The translations under genes were made by a program, and so were the position numbers. The notes under the pieces are model-generated. The model made no database searches, was not told where the DNA came from, and saw nothing but the letters and a program-made list of their open reading frames with translations. From the NCBI GenBank assembly GCA_036172665.1, contig CM069877.1, positions 27,987,001 to 28,051,000 on the forward strand: a DNA stretch of 64,000 bases. The letters run 5' to 3'. The DNA comes from Prosopocoilus inquinatus. Its lineage: Eukaryota > Arthropoda > Insecta > Coleoptera > Lucanidae. Below are positions 22,600-33,553 of the stretch, piece after piece; position 1 is the stretch's first letter, and each line of letters opens with the position of its first letter.

Positions 22600-23323
22600 A
22601 CAAAAATTTACGTTAAATTTGAAGGTACATACTTTAAAATGAAGAATATATCTGTTTTCCTATTTTAAGTGACTATTAAATTATAATCTTCTTTAGCTCT
22701 GTTATGAAAACAGCCTTAAAGTGAAATCTTTTTTCTTTAATTTTTAGACAGGCAACCTACAATCTATGAATATTCCTTTAGAAGGTGGGATTCAAACTTT
22801 CAATAGTTCTATTGAAAGCTGTAGTGCTTCCACAAGTCAAGAAATACCTTCAACTTCAACTCAAAATTCATGGTCAAAATGGAATCCTTCTAATTAAAAA
22901 AAATCTGTTTCCAAGTCTCTGCAAGGTAAAGAGTGAAAATATTTTTTTTATTATGACAAGTACTGTAAAGGCAATAAAAGCTCAATTATATTTAATTTGG
23001 GTTTTAATTGCTCTCACTGTATATTATTTGTAGTAATCTTTTGAAATATTTTAGTGAAGAAATATAATAAATTGTCAAGACCCCAGGTTACTGAAAAAGT
23101 TTCTATCTTGGCAGGAGCCAAGAAAAAACTGTTGGATTTACAGTATGAGTACTTACTGTTAGAAATGAATTTCAAAAGAAAGGAGGAAGAATTAGAAGTT
23201 AAAGAAGCTGAAGAGGAACTTCGTAGTGCACAGTTAGATGTAGAAATCAAAACTGTTGAAAAACAAATAAAGGAAGAAACCTTAAAAAAAATAATTAATT
23301 CGGACCATTCTTATTTGCGATAA

Positions 23324-23669
23324 TTGAGTTGTGATTGTGGATCATAAGGATATTTTATTTCAACAATGCAGAGTACATTTATGTTGATAATACAGATATT
23401 TTTGATAACCGTTTTCTTTGTTGTTCATTTTCAGTTTCGAATAGCTCAAAAGTGATATGTTTACACTATTCGATTTTCCATTCCCGGAGCTAGTTTCAGT
23501 TGAGACAAACTTGAATATAAAATCAAACAGAAAAATTAAATACAAATTCAAATAATGTAAACTAGCCTTAATATAATATTCTGCTTTTAAACTTCCTATA
23601 TATTAAAAGTTTGTTTATTATTGGTACAATAAATACATTTTCAATTACATAAACATAATCGAAAAAAAG
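23324..23669. other. Harbinger non-coding interval before Gypsy-B
   Basis: AT-rich DNA lies between the Myb gene stop and the Gypsy-B insertion. It includes a probable 3' untranslated region. No gene is seen. Confidence 0.4.
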
Positions 23670-23673
23670 CAAT

Positions 23674-24038
23674 TGTAGCGCGGGATATTTTAAAAGAGAA
23701 GGAAAAGGAAGCAGAACCGCGTTGATCACCGGTTGGTGGTTGGGCGACCCCAAAACCCTTCGGCAAAAGAGGCAGTCGAAATTGGTCAGCGGTCAGGAGA
23801 ATATCGCGTCGCGGCGGACAGGACTTATTTTCTTTTTGCTCTTCCCCTAATGGTTTTTTATTTCTCCTGGATTATCCGGTGAATCGTGTAGTAATGTAAT
23901 TTAGTTTGTAAATAAATGTATATAGTGAACTGGTGCGGCTCTTTTATTAGTTTCTTGCTTGCCAGGAATATCACCCCCTCAGTGCTTTTACGACCTAGCA
24001 CCCAACATTTGACCTGCATCCGGCGGTTAAATATTAAA
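23674..24038 (+). repeat. Gypsy-B 5' LTR
   Basis: Starts TGTAGCGCGG and ends TTAAATATTAAA. It contains AAATAAATG (23911), a likely polyadenylation signal. It is identical by eye to the 3' LTR except for G versus A near 24026. Confidence 0.93.
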
Positions 24039-24039
24039 G

Positions 24040-24050
24040 TGGCGCCCAAC
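24040..24050 (+). promoter_or_regulatory. Gypsy-B primer-binding site
   Basis: TGGCGCCCAAC starts one base after the LTR. It would pair with the 3' end of a tRNA to prime minus-strand cDNA synthesis. Confidence 0.8.
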
Positions 24051-24180
24051 TTGTGGCCTGAGCAAGCAATATGAACTAATAGACTTTTAATCAGTTAATA
24101 TTTTCACCACGTCGAATAATAAAGAAAACACCACCCTCCGCCGCAGTAAAAGGACGCGCGGAGTTACAACGGAAAGCAAT

Positions 24181-27100
24181 ATGGCTACCCCACTGCAAAT
24201 GACCAGCGAGCAACTGCAGCAGCTCCTGGGAAGTATGCAAGAAATGATGAAAGCCCAACTACAAGCGGTTCTACGAAAAAGCCCTCAAAACGTGGTGTCT
24301 TGCCAAGGTAGCTTTGTTAAGTGTACATCCCGTTTTAATGGTAAAAGTGAAGAAGACGTGGAAGCGTTCATATCCGCCATCTTAGTGTACAAAGACTGCG
24401 CAAATATAAACGACGCTAACGCCATCCGAGGATTGCCGATGCTACTACTTGACAGTGCTGCCACTTGGTGGAAAGGAGTCCAGAATACTGTAACATCGTG
24501 GGATGAAGCCATCTCACTATTACGTCATACTTATGGTCCCAGAAAGCCAGCGTACCGCATATTCAAAGAAGTTTTTCAAACCGAGCAGGATAGTACAACC
24601 GCTACGGATATATTTGTTTGCAAAAAAAGAGCTTTATTGGCTCAGCTGACTAAACAACTGGACGAAGATGTTCAACTCGATATGGTGTATGGTTTACTAC
24701 ACCACAGTATTCGAGAAAAAGTGCCTAGAACCGAGGTAAAAACTTTCAAAGAGCTTCTGGATAAAACAAGAATAGCCGAAGAATCGTTAAGGGACGTAGA
24801 AAATCGAGGCGAAAAGAACACCGTCGTTAAGGAAAGAGATATTTCGTCGACAAATGACAAAAGACCACGCTGCAATGTTTGCCGGAGACGAGGACATGTT
24901 GAGGCACAGTGCCGCGTGAAGCAACAGAAAATAACGTCAGTTCCACCCAATTTGCACCAAGCAACCAATAAAACATTCTCTTGCTACGGATGTGGAGAAA
25001 ATGGCTTCATACGGAGTAACTGTCCTAATTGCAAGAAAAAGAAAGCTGACGAACAAGAAACACAGGCGGACAGTTTAGACTTTCATACAATATCATTGAA
25101 ACCAGCGTTACGCTCTAGACCGCATATTAGGATTTCTGTGCAAGGTTTAAATGGAGTTGGGTGCATTGATACTGGTGCCAAACGAAGTGTAGCAGGGTAC
25201 GCCTTGTATAGAAAATTAGAACAAATGGGAATAAAATTCAAGGAAAGTGTAGTGACATTGACCCTTGCAGATGGTGTTAAACGACGACAAGAAGTTTTGA
25301 TCTCAACGCTTGACGTCATTGTATGTGACCGCATCGTACCAACGATGTTTATGGTACTCGTTGGAGAAGTTCATTCGAGAACGCTATTAGGAACAGACTT
25401 CTTAGACTCTGCAGGCATCGTAATAAATGTACGTAGGAATGTCTGGTGGTTTGAAGATGCAGAACACATGAAATATAGGTTCCAATCCGAACCTGTTGTT
25501 TCCGCGACAATCAACGTGTCGTCCATGGAAATACAACTGCGCGACGATGAGGGTCTCCATTTAAACCAGCGAGATCGAGCGAGATTTGATACACTACTGC
25601 AGGTGAACGAGTGTATCTTTACTCCAGGGGGAGAGGCCACGCCGTTTGCCGAGCATCGTATACACACAGGTGATCACAGACCCATTTCTTGTCCACCGTA
25701 TCGGCTATCGACAAAGAAAAAACAGGAATTAAGAGAGGAAATAGTTAGTATGCTAAAGGACGGTGTCATAGAAGAATGTGAATCGGAATGGTGTTCTCCG
25801 GTTGTGTTAGTGCCAAAAAAGGACGGGACATTGAGAGTGTGTGTTGACTATAGACGATTAAACGCCATAACCGCAGCAGACAACTACCCGTTGCCTAGGA
25901 TCGACGACCTATTGCATTGTGCGAAACACACCCCGGTAATGTCGACCATTGACCTCAAGGCCGGATACTGGCAAGTGAAAGTGCACAAAGAGGACCGGGA
26001 CAAGACGGCTTTTATTACCCCATTCGGCTTATACAGATGTAACCGCATGCCTTTCGGTTTGAGGAATGCGCCCGCAACATTCTCGCGCCTCATTGACAGA
26101 TTTAAAACGGGACTTGACGCAGTTACGATACTCGCCTATTTGGACGATATAATTGTACTCTCAGCCGATGTAAATACGCACCTCTTAGACTTAGAATTAG
26201 TGTTCAATAGACTTAAAGAATTCAAGCTGCATGTAAACCGTCCCAAATGTAAATTTGCGTGTGATCGAGTCCACTATCTAGGACATGTGATTAGTAATAA
26301 GGGATTGGAAGTTAACCCAGAGAAAACGGCCGCGATAGAGAAGATACCGATTCCGCGAAGTGTAAAACATGTGCAGTCTTTCCTGCAAACGTGTTCGTGG
26401 TATAGACGATTTATCCCAGGATTTTCGGAAATCGCGAGACCCTTAAGCGAATTATTGAAGAAGAACAGTGTGTGGAAATGGACTGACGCCCAAGAATCTG
26501 CTTTTCGGAAGTTAAAAGTGTTATTAATGACTCCACCTGCATTACGGCAGGCAGATGAATCCCTCAGTTTCACGCTTCGTACTGATGCTAGTGGTTACGC
26601 CCTTGGTGCGGTCTTATTACAAGGCGAAGGACCGGATGAAAGGCCAGTAGAGTATGCTAGTCGACTGTTAACCACTAGTGAACGAAATTATAATACCACA
26701 GAACGCGAAGCACTGGCTATCGTGTGGGGAGTAGGCAAATTTCGCGGCTATATAGGAGGCTCGGAGCTAAAAATTGGTACGGATCACCAACCTCTTAAAT
26801 GGCTCATGGGATTAAAATCTCCGTCTGGACGTTTGGCACGATGGGCGTTATTGTTACAGCCTTATAATATTACCATTGAGTATACCCCTGGAAAAGCGAA
26901 CCGAGTAGCAGATATGTTATCTAGGCCGGACAACGGTGTCGACGGAGATACCGATGTGTGTTTAGTGACTGTTGACTTTCCTGTGCGAAGTGCTCAAGAA
27001 ATACGCGAGGAGCAACTAAAAGACGAAAATGTCGCGAAGATAATTAGTTCCTTCGAGGATCATCGGAGTGATACAGCTTCGTTGTGGACCGATAAGGGAT

Positions 27101-28248
27101 ATATAATGTTCAACGGTGTGCTGTACAGGTATGCTCCCGAATGTGATACTGAAACCGCGCAACAGGTAGTTCCCGCACACGAGCGAGAAAAGGTCATGAG
27201 GGAATACCACGATGTACCAACCGCCGGACATTACGGTGTGGATCGTACTTACGCAAAAGTAGCTGATCGATATTATTGGACAGGTATGCGCCAATATATA
27301 ACGGAGTATGTCCGTAAATGCATTGAATGCCAGAGGTATAAGGCGACAAACCTGAAGCCGGCTGGATTATTACAGACCCCCGCTGTGGCACAAAGGTTTG
27401 AAGTGGTGGCAATAGACTTATTCGGCCCCCTACCGGAAGGTCAGCACGGACATAAATGGATTTTCATTGTAGAAGACGTGACCACTCGATGGGTAGAGTT
27501 ATTTGCATTAACCCAAGCAACAGCCGAGAATTGTGCAAAGGTTTTAATAGACCAGGTGTTTTTACGATACGGGCTTTGTCGTAGATTAATAAGTGATAAT
27601 GGTGTGCAGTTTGTGAGCGCCGTTATGCAGCATGTTACGTATTGTCTCGGAATCACGCAAGCTCTAACACCCGTATATCATCCGCAAGCTAATCCCGTAG
27701 AGCGACGAAATCGCGATCTCAAGGCGCAACTTGCTATATTAGTCGTAGATGATCATACTGTGTGGCCGGACCAATTACCAGCTGTCAGGTTTGCAATGAA
27801 TTCTACGAAATGTCAAAGTACCGGACACACCCCCGGCTACCTGATGTTTGCACGAGAGATGCGAACGCCCGATGACGTCACAAGAGACCTTAAGGCTATT
27901 GTAAATTCCGAAAACTTTGTACCGGAAGTGACACCTTACCTGTTACGACTGTCCCAGACACTACGTGAAACTCGTGATGTGATTGAAAAAGAACAAGAGC
28001 GCAGAAAGACGTATGCCGACGCGAAACGTCGGGAATCTGAACCGTTCAAAGTTGGTGATGCTGTATGGGTAGCCACTCATACACATAGTGATGCTAGCTC
28101 AAAACGTACAGCGAAATTTGATCCGAAACGGGATGGTCCTTATGTCATTGCCGAAGTTGTTTCATCGACAGTCTATCGGATAGCAGACTGCCGCGAACCT
28201 GATAAAGTTCTAGGAAAATACCATATATCAAACCTCACCAAATATTAA
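24181..28248 (+). CDS. Gypsy-B gag-pol polyprotein, 1355 aa
   Basis: One uninterrupted frame encodes the capsid and all pol enzymes. Gag (about 1-290) has a capsid core around 50-200 containing TWWKGVQNTVTSWDEAI and RALLAQL. It is followed by zinc knuckles CNVCRRRGHVEAQC (231-244) and CYGCGENGFIRSNC (268-281, Phe where His is usual). The protease has DTGAKRS (D330). RT has YLDD (Y653), and RNase H has TDASGYALG (D802). Integrase has the zinc residues H1010, H1017, C1047 and C1050, and the core residues D1079, D1139 and E1174. The start at 24181 is the first ATG after the leader. Gag and pol share one frame, so no ribosomal frameshift is needed. The capsid resembles the Gypsy lineage from which insect Arc genes arose (recalled, not searched). 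All catalytic residues checked are present. Confidence 0.95.
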   Translation: MATPLQMTSEQLQQLLGSMQEMMKAQLQAVLRKSPQNVVSCQGSFVKCTSRFNGKSEEDVEAFISAILVYKDCANINDANAIRGLPMLLLDSAATWWKGVQNTVTSWDEAISLLRHTYGPRKPAYRIFKEVFQTEQDSTTATDIFVCKKRALLAQLTKQLDEDVQLDMVYGLLHHSIREKVPRTEVKTFKELLDKTRIAEESLRDVENRGEKNTVVKERDISSTNDKRPRCNVCRRRGHVEAQCRVKQQKITSVPPNLHQATNKTFSCYGCGENGFIRSNCPNCKKKKADEQETQADSLDFHTISLKPALRSRPHIRISVQGLNGVGCIDTGAKRSVAGYALYRKLEQMGIKFKESVVTLTLADGVKRRQEVLISTLDVIVCDRIVPTMFMVLVGEVHSRTLLGTDFLDSAGIVINVRRNVWWFEDAEHMKYRFQSEPVVSATINVSSMEIQLRDDEGLHLNQRDRARFDTLLQVNECIFTPGGEATPFAEHRIHTGDHRPISCPPYRLSTKKKQELREEIVSMLKDGVIEECESEWCSPVVLVPKKDGTLRVCVDYRRLNAITAADNYPLPRIDDLLHCAKHTPVMSTIDLKAGYWQVKVHKEDRDKTAFITPFGLYRCNRMPFGLRNAPATFSRLIDRFKTGLDAVTILAYLDDIIVLSADVNTHLLDLELVFNRLKEFKLHVNRPKCKFACDRVHYLGHVISNKGLEVNPEKTAAIEKIPIPRSVKHVQSFLQTCSWYRRFIPGFSEIARPLSELLKKNSVWKWTDAQESAFRKLKVLLMTPPALRQADESLSFTLRTDASGYALGAVLLQGEGPDERPVEYASRLLTTSERNYNTTEREALAIVWGVGKFRGYIGGSELKIGTDHQPLKWLMGLKSPSGRLARWALLLQPYNITIEYTPGKANRVADMLSRPDNGVDGDTDVCLVTVDFPVRSAQEIREEQLKDENVAKIISSFEDHRSDTASLWTDKGYIMFNGVLYRYAPECDTETAQQVVPAHEREKVMREYHDVPTAGHYGVDRTYAKVADRYYWTGMRQYITEYVRKCIECQRYKATNLKPAGLLQTPAVAQRFEVVAIDLFGPLPEGQHGHKWIFIVEDVTTRWVELFALTQATAENCAKVLIDQVFLRYGLCRRLISDNGVQFVSAVMQHVTYCLGITQALTPVYHPQANPVERRNRDLKAQLAILVVDDHTVWPDQLPAVRFAMNSTKCQSTGHTPGYLMFAREMRTPDDVTRDLKAIVNSENFVPEVTPYLLRLSQTLRETRDVIEKEQERRKTYADAKRRESEPFKVGDAVWVATHTHSDASSKRTAKFDPKRDGPYVIAEVVSSTVYRIADCREPDKVLGKYHISNLTKY

Positions 28249-28371
28249 GGACCGTTAGACACCCCGGATCCAGTGGTTCCTCTGCGGAAGCGTCGACGAC
28301 CCCGCAAGATAAGATAATCTCCACGCGCCTTCGGGATTAAGACACGCACTCCCTAATGTCATCTGCGTATC

Positions 28372-28384
28372 TTAAGGGGGAGGA
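28372..28384 (+). promoter_or_regulatory. Gypsy-B polypurine tract
   Basis: The purine run AAGGGGGAGGA lies directly before the 3' LTR. It would prime plus-strand cDNA synthesis. Confidence 0.8.
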
Positions 28385-28385
28385 C

Positions 28386-28750
28386 TGTAGCGCGGGATAT
28401 TTTAAAAGAGAAGGAAAAGGAAGCAGAACCGCGTTGATCACCGGTTGGTGGTTGGGCGACCCCAAAACCCTTCGGCAAAAGAGGCAGTCGAAATTGGTCA
28501 GCGGTCAGGAGAATATCGCGTCGCGGCGGACAGGACTTATTTTCTTTTTGCTCTTCCCCTAATGGTTTTTTATTTCTCCTGGATTATCCGGTGAATCGTG
28601 TAGTAATGTAATTTAGTTTGTAAATAAATGTATATAGTGAACTGGTGCGGCTCTTTTATTAGTTTCTTGCTTGCCAGGAATATCACCCCCTCAGTGCTTT
28701 TACGACCTAGCACCCAACATTTGACCTGCATCCGGCGATTAAATATTAAA
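28386..28750 (+). repeat. Gypsy-B 3' LTR
   Basis: 365 bp, the same length as the 5' LTR, with one visible difference. CAAT follows directly as the target duplication. Confidence 0.93.
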
Positions 28751-28754
28751 CAAT

Positions 28755-29347
28755 TTAAATTTTAAGAAATAAAAATTAAAGTAGGTGAGCAAAATTGATT
28801 TATAAGTGCACTTCTGGAAGCATGGTTATTACTAAAGGATCGAGGAAAATAGCCCGTCCAGTCTCCCAGATACCGATTACGGATCGTAACACCCCCGGTG
28901 TAGTGCAGCTCTGAATCGTTCGATTGCCTGATTTAACAGAGACGCGCGTTGTTGAGTATTCTCAGGTATTCGAAATTCGAATGGGCAAGAAAATACTAAA
29001 ATTTCTTAGCTATTAATTGTTATTAAAATTAATTATTAAATAACGTTCCAAATTTTAGCTCGTTCGTTCGTTTCGATTTGCCGTGAGAATGTCTTGTCTT
29101 TTAAAGCGAGAAAATGATCTCTCAACATAACAGATTGTGAGAGATGCTTTCTCTACGTAAATTTTGAACTATTCAATATTTACGGACAGATTCAGCAATC
29201 AAATAAATGTCTAATCGTCAAAATCAAAATTAATGAGACGCAGAATTCGATCGTAGAATACCCGTGCCTGTGAAATGCAGTGAGAAATCGAGCCCCGCTG
29301 CGCGCGGAATACAACGCCTCTGAGTTTGGACCTTCAGATTCGAGGCC
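28755..29347. other. Harbinger interval after Gypsy-B, no gene recognised
   Basis: AT-rich DNA leads to the HARBI1 stop. Between 28860 and 28960 there is a GC-richer stretch without a recognised frame. Confidence 0.4.
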
Positions 29348-30338
29348 TTAGTTATTACGGATGATTTCTCCAGGCACCAACTCATCAATTAACTGCTGAA
29401 TCTCTTGATCCACTCCCAATTCAGGCTCATTCTCCAGTATGGCGATATTATGTAATATTGCTGTCGCAAAAATAACATCTTGAGTTGTTTCTAATTTTAA
29501 ACGTGACCCCAATGCTGAAATGGGAAACCTCCGTTTCCAAACACCAATGGCAAGTTCAATTGGATTCCTTGTTCTGATTTGTGATTCATTGTACCTAACT
29601 TCAGGTTCTGTAGCAGGGTTTAGTAAAGGTGTCATGAGATACTGTGATACTGGATATCCACTATCCCCTAATATGAATGTATTCTCCATGCAATGTTCAA
29701 AATAAGCATTAAGCGATGAATTATCAAATACATTTATATCGTTAGATGCTCCTGGCCATCTTGCTACTATATTATGAATTTTTAATTGATGATCACATCG
29801 CATTTAACGAACAGTATCCCTTTCTGCTGCGATACCTTTCAGCTTGCTCTCCGCCTGGGCTCCGAATTTTAATGTGAGTGCCATCAATAGCCAACAGCAC
29901 CCTAGGAAATGATGCTATCCTGTAAAAACCTTGTTGGATAATAGGTATTTCTTGCGCATCCGGCATTTAAAAAAAATTGTTTTTTATCTCGCATATTGCT
30001 GTAGTTAACCTTTTTATTACGATTGATACAGTTGACTTATGTACTCCAGCAAAATCGCCAACAGAAATCAGCATATTGCCAGAAGCATAAAATTGTAAAC
30101 AAAGAAGCAGCTGCTGGGGGGGTGTTAAAGCATGGTTTCTAAAAATCATCAATTGTACCGGATAAAAAAGTAAACAAAAAATTATTGACGTTTCTATTTT
30201 CAAATTGAAAATTATGAGCATTTGAAAAGTATTGGAACTTAGTTTTATAAAGATAGTTTGGTGGAGATGCGCGCCGTCTTGAGGTTTTGGAAATTGGAGG
30301 TGCATCCAGTATAAACATCAACAGTTAACAAACGTCCA
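29348..30338 (-). pseudogene. HARBI1-like PIF/Harbinger transposase (broken)
   Basis: This is the DDE_4-type nuclease that moves PIF/Harbinger elements. The 5' part (30305-29967) carries NHALTPPQQLLLCLQFYASG and SVGDFAGVHKSTVS, the helix-turn-helix-like region. The centre (about 29960-29810) reads PRVLLAIDGTHIKI, with the first catalytic Asp. The 3' part (29803-29348) carries IVARWPGASNDINVF and FILGDSGYP, the remaining catalytic region, and RNPIELAIGVWKRRF. A frame change near 29804 and another upstream of 30139 break it. The 5' end is cut by Z1 at 30346. It faces the Myb/SANT gene at 20.7-23.3 kb, the usual convergent arrangement in this family, so both probably belong to one element. Confidence 0.85.
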
Positions 30339-30597
30339 CCTACTACCCAAGCAGCAAGGTGTCGTCTTTTTCACGTCAAAAATTGGTCATCGTTTACGTC
30401 GAATGACCAATGTCAATGACGTATTAAAGACGTAAAAATGACGGGCAAATGTCACAGCCCGGCGACGTCGTGCTTGTACGTCAAATAGTCGTGTATTTTT
30501 AACGTCATTTGTAATTGTATTATCTATGACGCATAAGTAACCAAGAAACTAAATCATATTTTAATTTTTATTCAAATATCTGTACATATGTATACAT

Positions 30598-31720
30598 TGT
30601 AACGTGCGGATTTTGCTTTTGGGGATTTGGCATCATTGTTTAAAATTGTGTTGGTGTCCTCCTTCGCGCATGACTGATTTAGCGGGCAAACGCACTTCAC
30701 TTGTTCGCCTCCCTCGAAAAGTTTGTCGTTTGACAAGATGGCCCGGATGCCGCGTGCTTCTTCACATTGATTATTTTGTAATTTGGTGCTTCGTTTTATC
30801 GAAGAAATTTCGCTAGGAAGCGGATCAGCGTGAAGCACGGGTTAAATTCGCACATGTCGCATAGTTGGCGATTATAGTGGTGCATCGATTAAGGTGGATT
30901 AGGGCGTCCGCATTCATCATTGAAACCGCTGCTTACTTTCGTAAGGTAAACCACGCCATTTTGTTTTGTAAGTTTAGATTTTAATTTTTCTCCTTTATTT
31001 TCTTAAAGGGGCGGTTTTTTTTCCTCCCTCCTGGTTTTCGGTTTTTTTTGGTTTGGATTTTGGTTTTCGGTTTTTGTCCGACGAGTTTTGTTTCTACGAT
31101 TTATACTACGAAGTCGGCCTTGAGAGTCTGTTTCCTCTTCGGGAGTGGATTACTGAAGGAGCCGCTGTTCTGGACTTCTGAGTGGAATTGCATATCGCAG
31201 AAACGTTGGCTCGACGTCGAACAGGGAAAAGATTTCCGAAGATACCGACGCTACTTATTTACGAAGACCGCCGAAGACGATATGTCACTTGTTTTCTTTT
31301 TTATTTCTTGCCCTTTTCTTTCAATACTTGTTTTTTTTTTTTTTTTTTTCTCTTTGTTTATCATTTTAATTGCGCTGTGCCACTCATTACATTTTTGTAT
31401 CCATTGGGGTTGGATTTTGCCATATTTAATATTTTTTTTTGTTAAATTTAATACGCCATTCATTCAGTTTAATATCACTGTTAACCGACGCCGACTAAAA
31501 CCGGGTCCAAGGGGCACGCGCTTGCAAGTTTCTACTTGTTTACTCGAAACACACGCCCTACATAGCTTTCCGCTGGCCAGTCGACAGTTCTGTAGCTTTT
31601 TTTTTTGTTTGTTCGTTACGTTAACGTCGTGGGCGGGTTGCGCATTTAAATCGGCCGAGGTAAAGTTTTGCCAAATCGTAAATGTTGATTCATGCAAACT
31701 TGTATGCATATCGCAGAAAC
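30598..31720 (+). repeat. Gypsy-C 5' LTR (rearranged)
   Basis: Bases 30598-30784 and 31076 to about 31710 match the 3' LTR closely. Bases 30785-31075 (about 291 bp) have no counterpart there. After CATGCAAACTT the two LTRs diverge, so the U5 end and the normal primer-binding site are not recognisable on this side. The right limit is approximate. Confidence 0.7.
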
Positions 31721-31993
31721 GTGATTTTTTTTATTGAGACTGGCTTTTGCAATTGGCGTTTATTTCCCCCTTCCCTCATTTTTTTTGTCGCAATTGTGTC
31801 ATATCTTGTACAGCGTTTGCGTTTACTCAACGAGTCTTCTTCGGTACCGTGCTCTGTTATAAAAAAAAAATAACTTTTTTTGGGTCGTTAATTTCTTTTT
31901 TTTTAAGAAAGTAAAGGTGGGATGGCAATGGTATTCGGATTTTAGAATATTTTGGGATCTTTTTTTGTTGTTCTGTCAAGTTTTTTTTTAAAT

Positions 31994-32616
31994 ATGGCTC
32001 CTCCACGTATGAATATTCGTCATTTAAAGAAAGATGAAATTGAGGTCGAATTAAAAGCTCGTGGATTCGGCAGTGTAAATATGACGTTCCCGGAAATGCG
32101 TGCTAGCTTAAAATCCTTAAGGAACTTAGAGAAGCATGATCGTTCGGTGAAGTATCCTGAATATACGTGTGACGAGAATGAAAGGAAGTCGATTGAGGAG
32201 AAATTACTAGAACTGGAAACACTAGTCGCTAATTTTGAAGGTCCTAGTGATTCATCCTTTTATTTAAAATGTTATTCTCGGTTGCTACATTTATTGGAAC
32301 GAGCAAATCGTATTGCAATTGGGACGGATGAGGCGATATCTCAATTCCGGAGTAATATTATTGCCAAAGTTACTATTCTTATTGCAACTTTAGAAAGCAA
32401 AGGGAAATATCGCGCGATACGAAATTCAACTTCGGTAAACAATCGCTCTAGCGATGAAGAAGATGATTTGGCTTCTGATGAGACTCATTCGAGTAGAGAA
32501 AATTTAGCTTGTGCGGCTCAGAGTACGCGGAATACTGCTAGTTCTCGTTTTCAACCTGTTCATAAGTGGGGTTTGAAATTTAGGAGCGATACGAAATCTT
32601 TATCGGTAGTTCAATT
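31994..32616 (+). pseudogene. Gypsy-C gag, N-terminal part
   Basis: The frame starts at the ATG at 31994, preceded by a T-rich leader. Residues 7-35 (NIRHLKKDEIEVELKARGFG onward) resemble a SAP-type helix-loop-helix. A long acidic and serine-rich linker follows (SSDEEDDLASDETHSS). The frame reads HKWGLKFRSDTKSLSVVQF where Gypsy-D begins at 32617, in the first part of the capsid domain. The rest continues at 39685. The four bases AATT are duplicated at the two sides. Confidence 0.85.
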
Positions 32617-33537
32617 TGTAACAAAGTAACACTGTTATTTGTTACGTATTAGAATTATTTTAATTTAAAAATGTAAATAGTTAGAAAACCAAATAAAGTT
32701 TAAGTTACGGTGGGGATTGCCATTAGAGTAGGGGATCCCCTTCCACTCCCGTGCCTATATAAATGCCCGCATGGACGCCTCGAGGCATTCATTTCGCCAG
32801 TGAATGACTTGAACGCGCGCCGTGAATCGAGCTCCTATCTCGCTAGTGCTTACCTGACCACCCTAACACGGGGTTATCGTGTTGATCCGTACCAGAGTGG
32901 GTTTCTCACCCTTTCCACCCTAACACGGGGTTCTCGTGATTAACCCGTACCAGAGTGGGTTTCTCACCCTTTCCACCCTAACACGGGGTTCTCGTGTTAA
33001 CCCGTACCAGAGTGGGTTTCTCACCCTTTCCACCCTAACACGGGGTTCTCGTGTTAACCCGTACCAGAGTGGGGTGTTATTCATTCTTACCTGACACGGG
33101 TGTGCCGTGTACCTGTCCCGGAACAGCTGTGCTATTCATTCTTACCTGACACGGGTGTCTCGTGTACCTGTCTTTGAGTGGGGTCTCATTCGTTCTTACC
33201 TGACACGGGTGTCCCGTGTACCTGTCCCGGAACAGCTGTGCTATTCATTTTTACCTGACACGGGTGTCTCGTGTACATGTCTTTGACTGGGTGTCTCATT
33301 CAATCCGTCCGACCAGACCGTTTTACGACCCGAACTGTACCGTCCGTACCGAGTCCAGAGATAGTATATTTTATGGAATTGTAAATATAGACATAAGTAA
33401 GTTGTGTGAATAAAAGTGGAGTTAAAACATTTGAATGTCTTTCACTTTGCTGAACCTGGACACCGACGAGCAGACCCGGACTCCTGATTGACGTCTACAG
33501 AAGGCATCGAGAACGCCGGAAAGACCCGACCGTTACA
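32617..33537 (+). repeat. Gypsy-D 5' LTR (921 bp)
   Basis: It contains an AATAAAGTTT signal at 32692. About four tandem units of 58 bp (CCCTAACACGGGGTTCTCGT core) cover 32862-33075. About four weaker units built on ACCTGACACGGGTGT cover 33080-33300. The end is CGTTACA. Confidence 0.93.
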
Positions 33538-33553
33538 TGGCGCCCGAGCAGGG
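33538..33553 (+). promoter_or_regulatory. Gypsy-D primer-binding site
   Basis: TGGCGCCCGAGCAGGG follows the LTR end directly. It is the expected tRNA primer site. Confidence 0.85.

Larger units (their letters stand above)
20665..23323 (+). pseudogene. Harbinger Myb/SANT-like DNA-binding protein gene (interrupted)
   Basis: In PIF/Harbinger elements this second gene binds the transposon ends and helps bring in the transposase. The first exon opens at 20665 with RAINFTPTEIDLLSELAVKY and KKSDVITWKEKEEKWAII, a zeste-like Myb/SANT domain. A frame change near 20897 is followed by YDTLKKELRKKAANNK and a TPPEEKIYN stretch up to about 21030. Possible middle exons lie at 21990-22108 (ending at GTAAGT) and 22748-22900 (ending after STSTQNSWSKW). 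The last exon, 23054-23323, is a charged coiled coil ending in a stop. A MITE (21278-21860) and a short repeat (22352-22599) sit between the exons. Confidence 0.7.
23674..28750 (+). mobile_element. Gypsy-B: intact, young Ty3/Gypsy retrotransposon
   Basis: The 5077-bp element has two 365-bp LTRs (23674-24038, 28386-28750) that differ at one base by eye. A 4-bp duplication, CAAT, lies at 23670-23673 and 28751-28754. A primer-binding site, TGGCGCCCAAC, follows the 5' LTR, and a polypurine tract, AAGGGGGAGGA, precedes the 3' LTR. A single gag-pol frame fills the interior. There is no env. It lies between the two convergent Harbinger genes. Confidence 0.95.

Noticed and set aside
24285..27656. Several open frames on the minus strand across Gypsy-B gag-pol
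   Set aside because: They are antisense shadows of an intact polyprotein, show no domains and have no independent start context.
31048..31873. A 229-aa frame rich in Phe and Leu inside the Gypsy-C 5' LTR, and its partner near 45.7-46.2 kb
   Set aside because: Runs of T create Phe-rich frames that look like membrane proteins. The sequence is LTR and the frame is not kept between the two LTR copies.
32862..33300. Regularly spaced repeats considered as a CRISPR array
   Set aside because: Units are contiguous 58-bp tandem repeats without unique spacers, lie inside an LTR and are in animal-type DNA.
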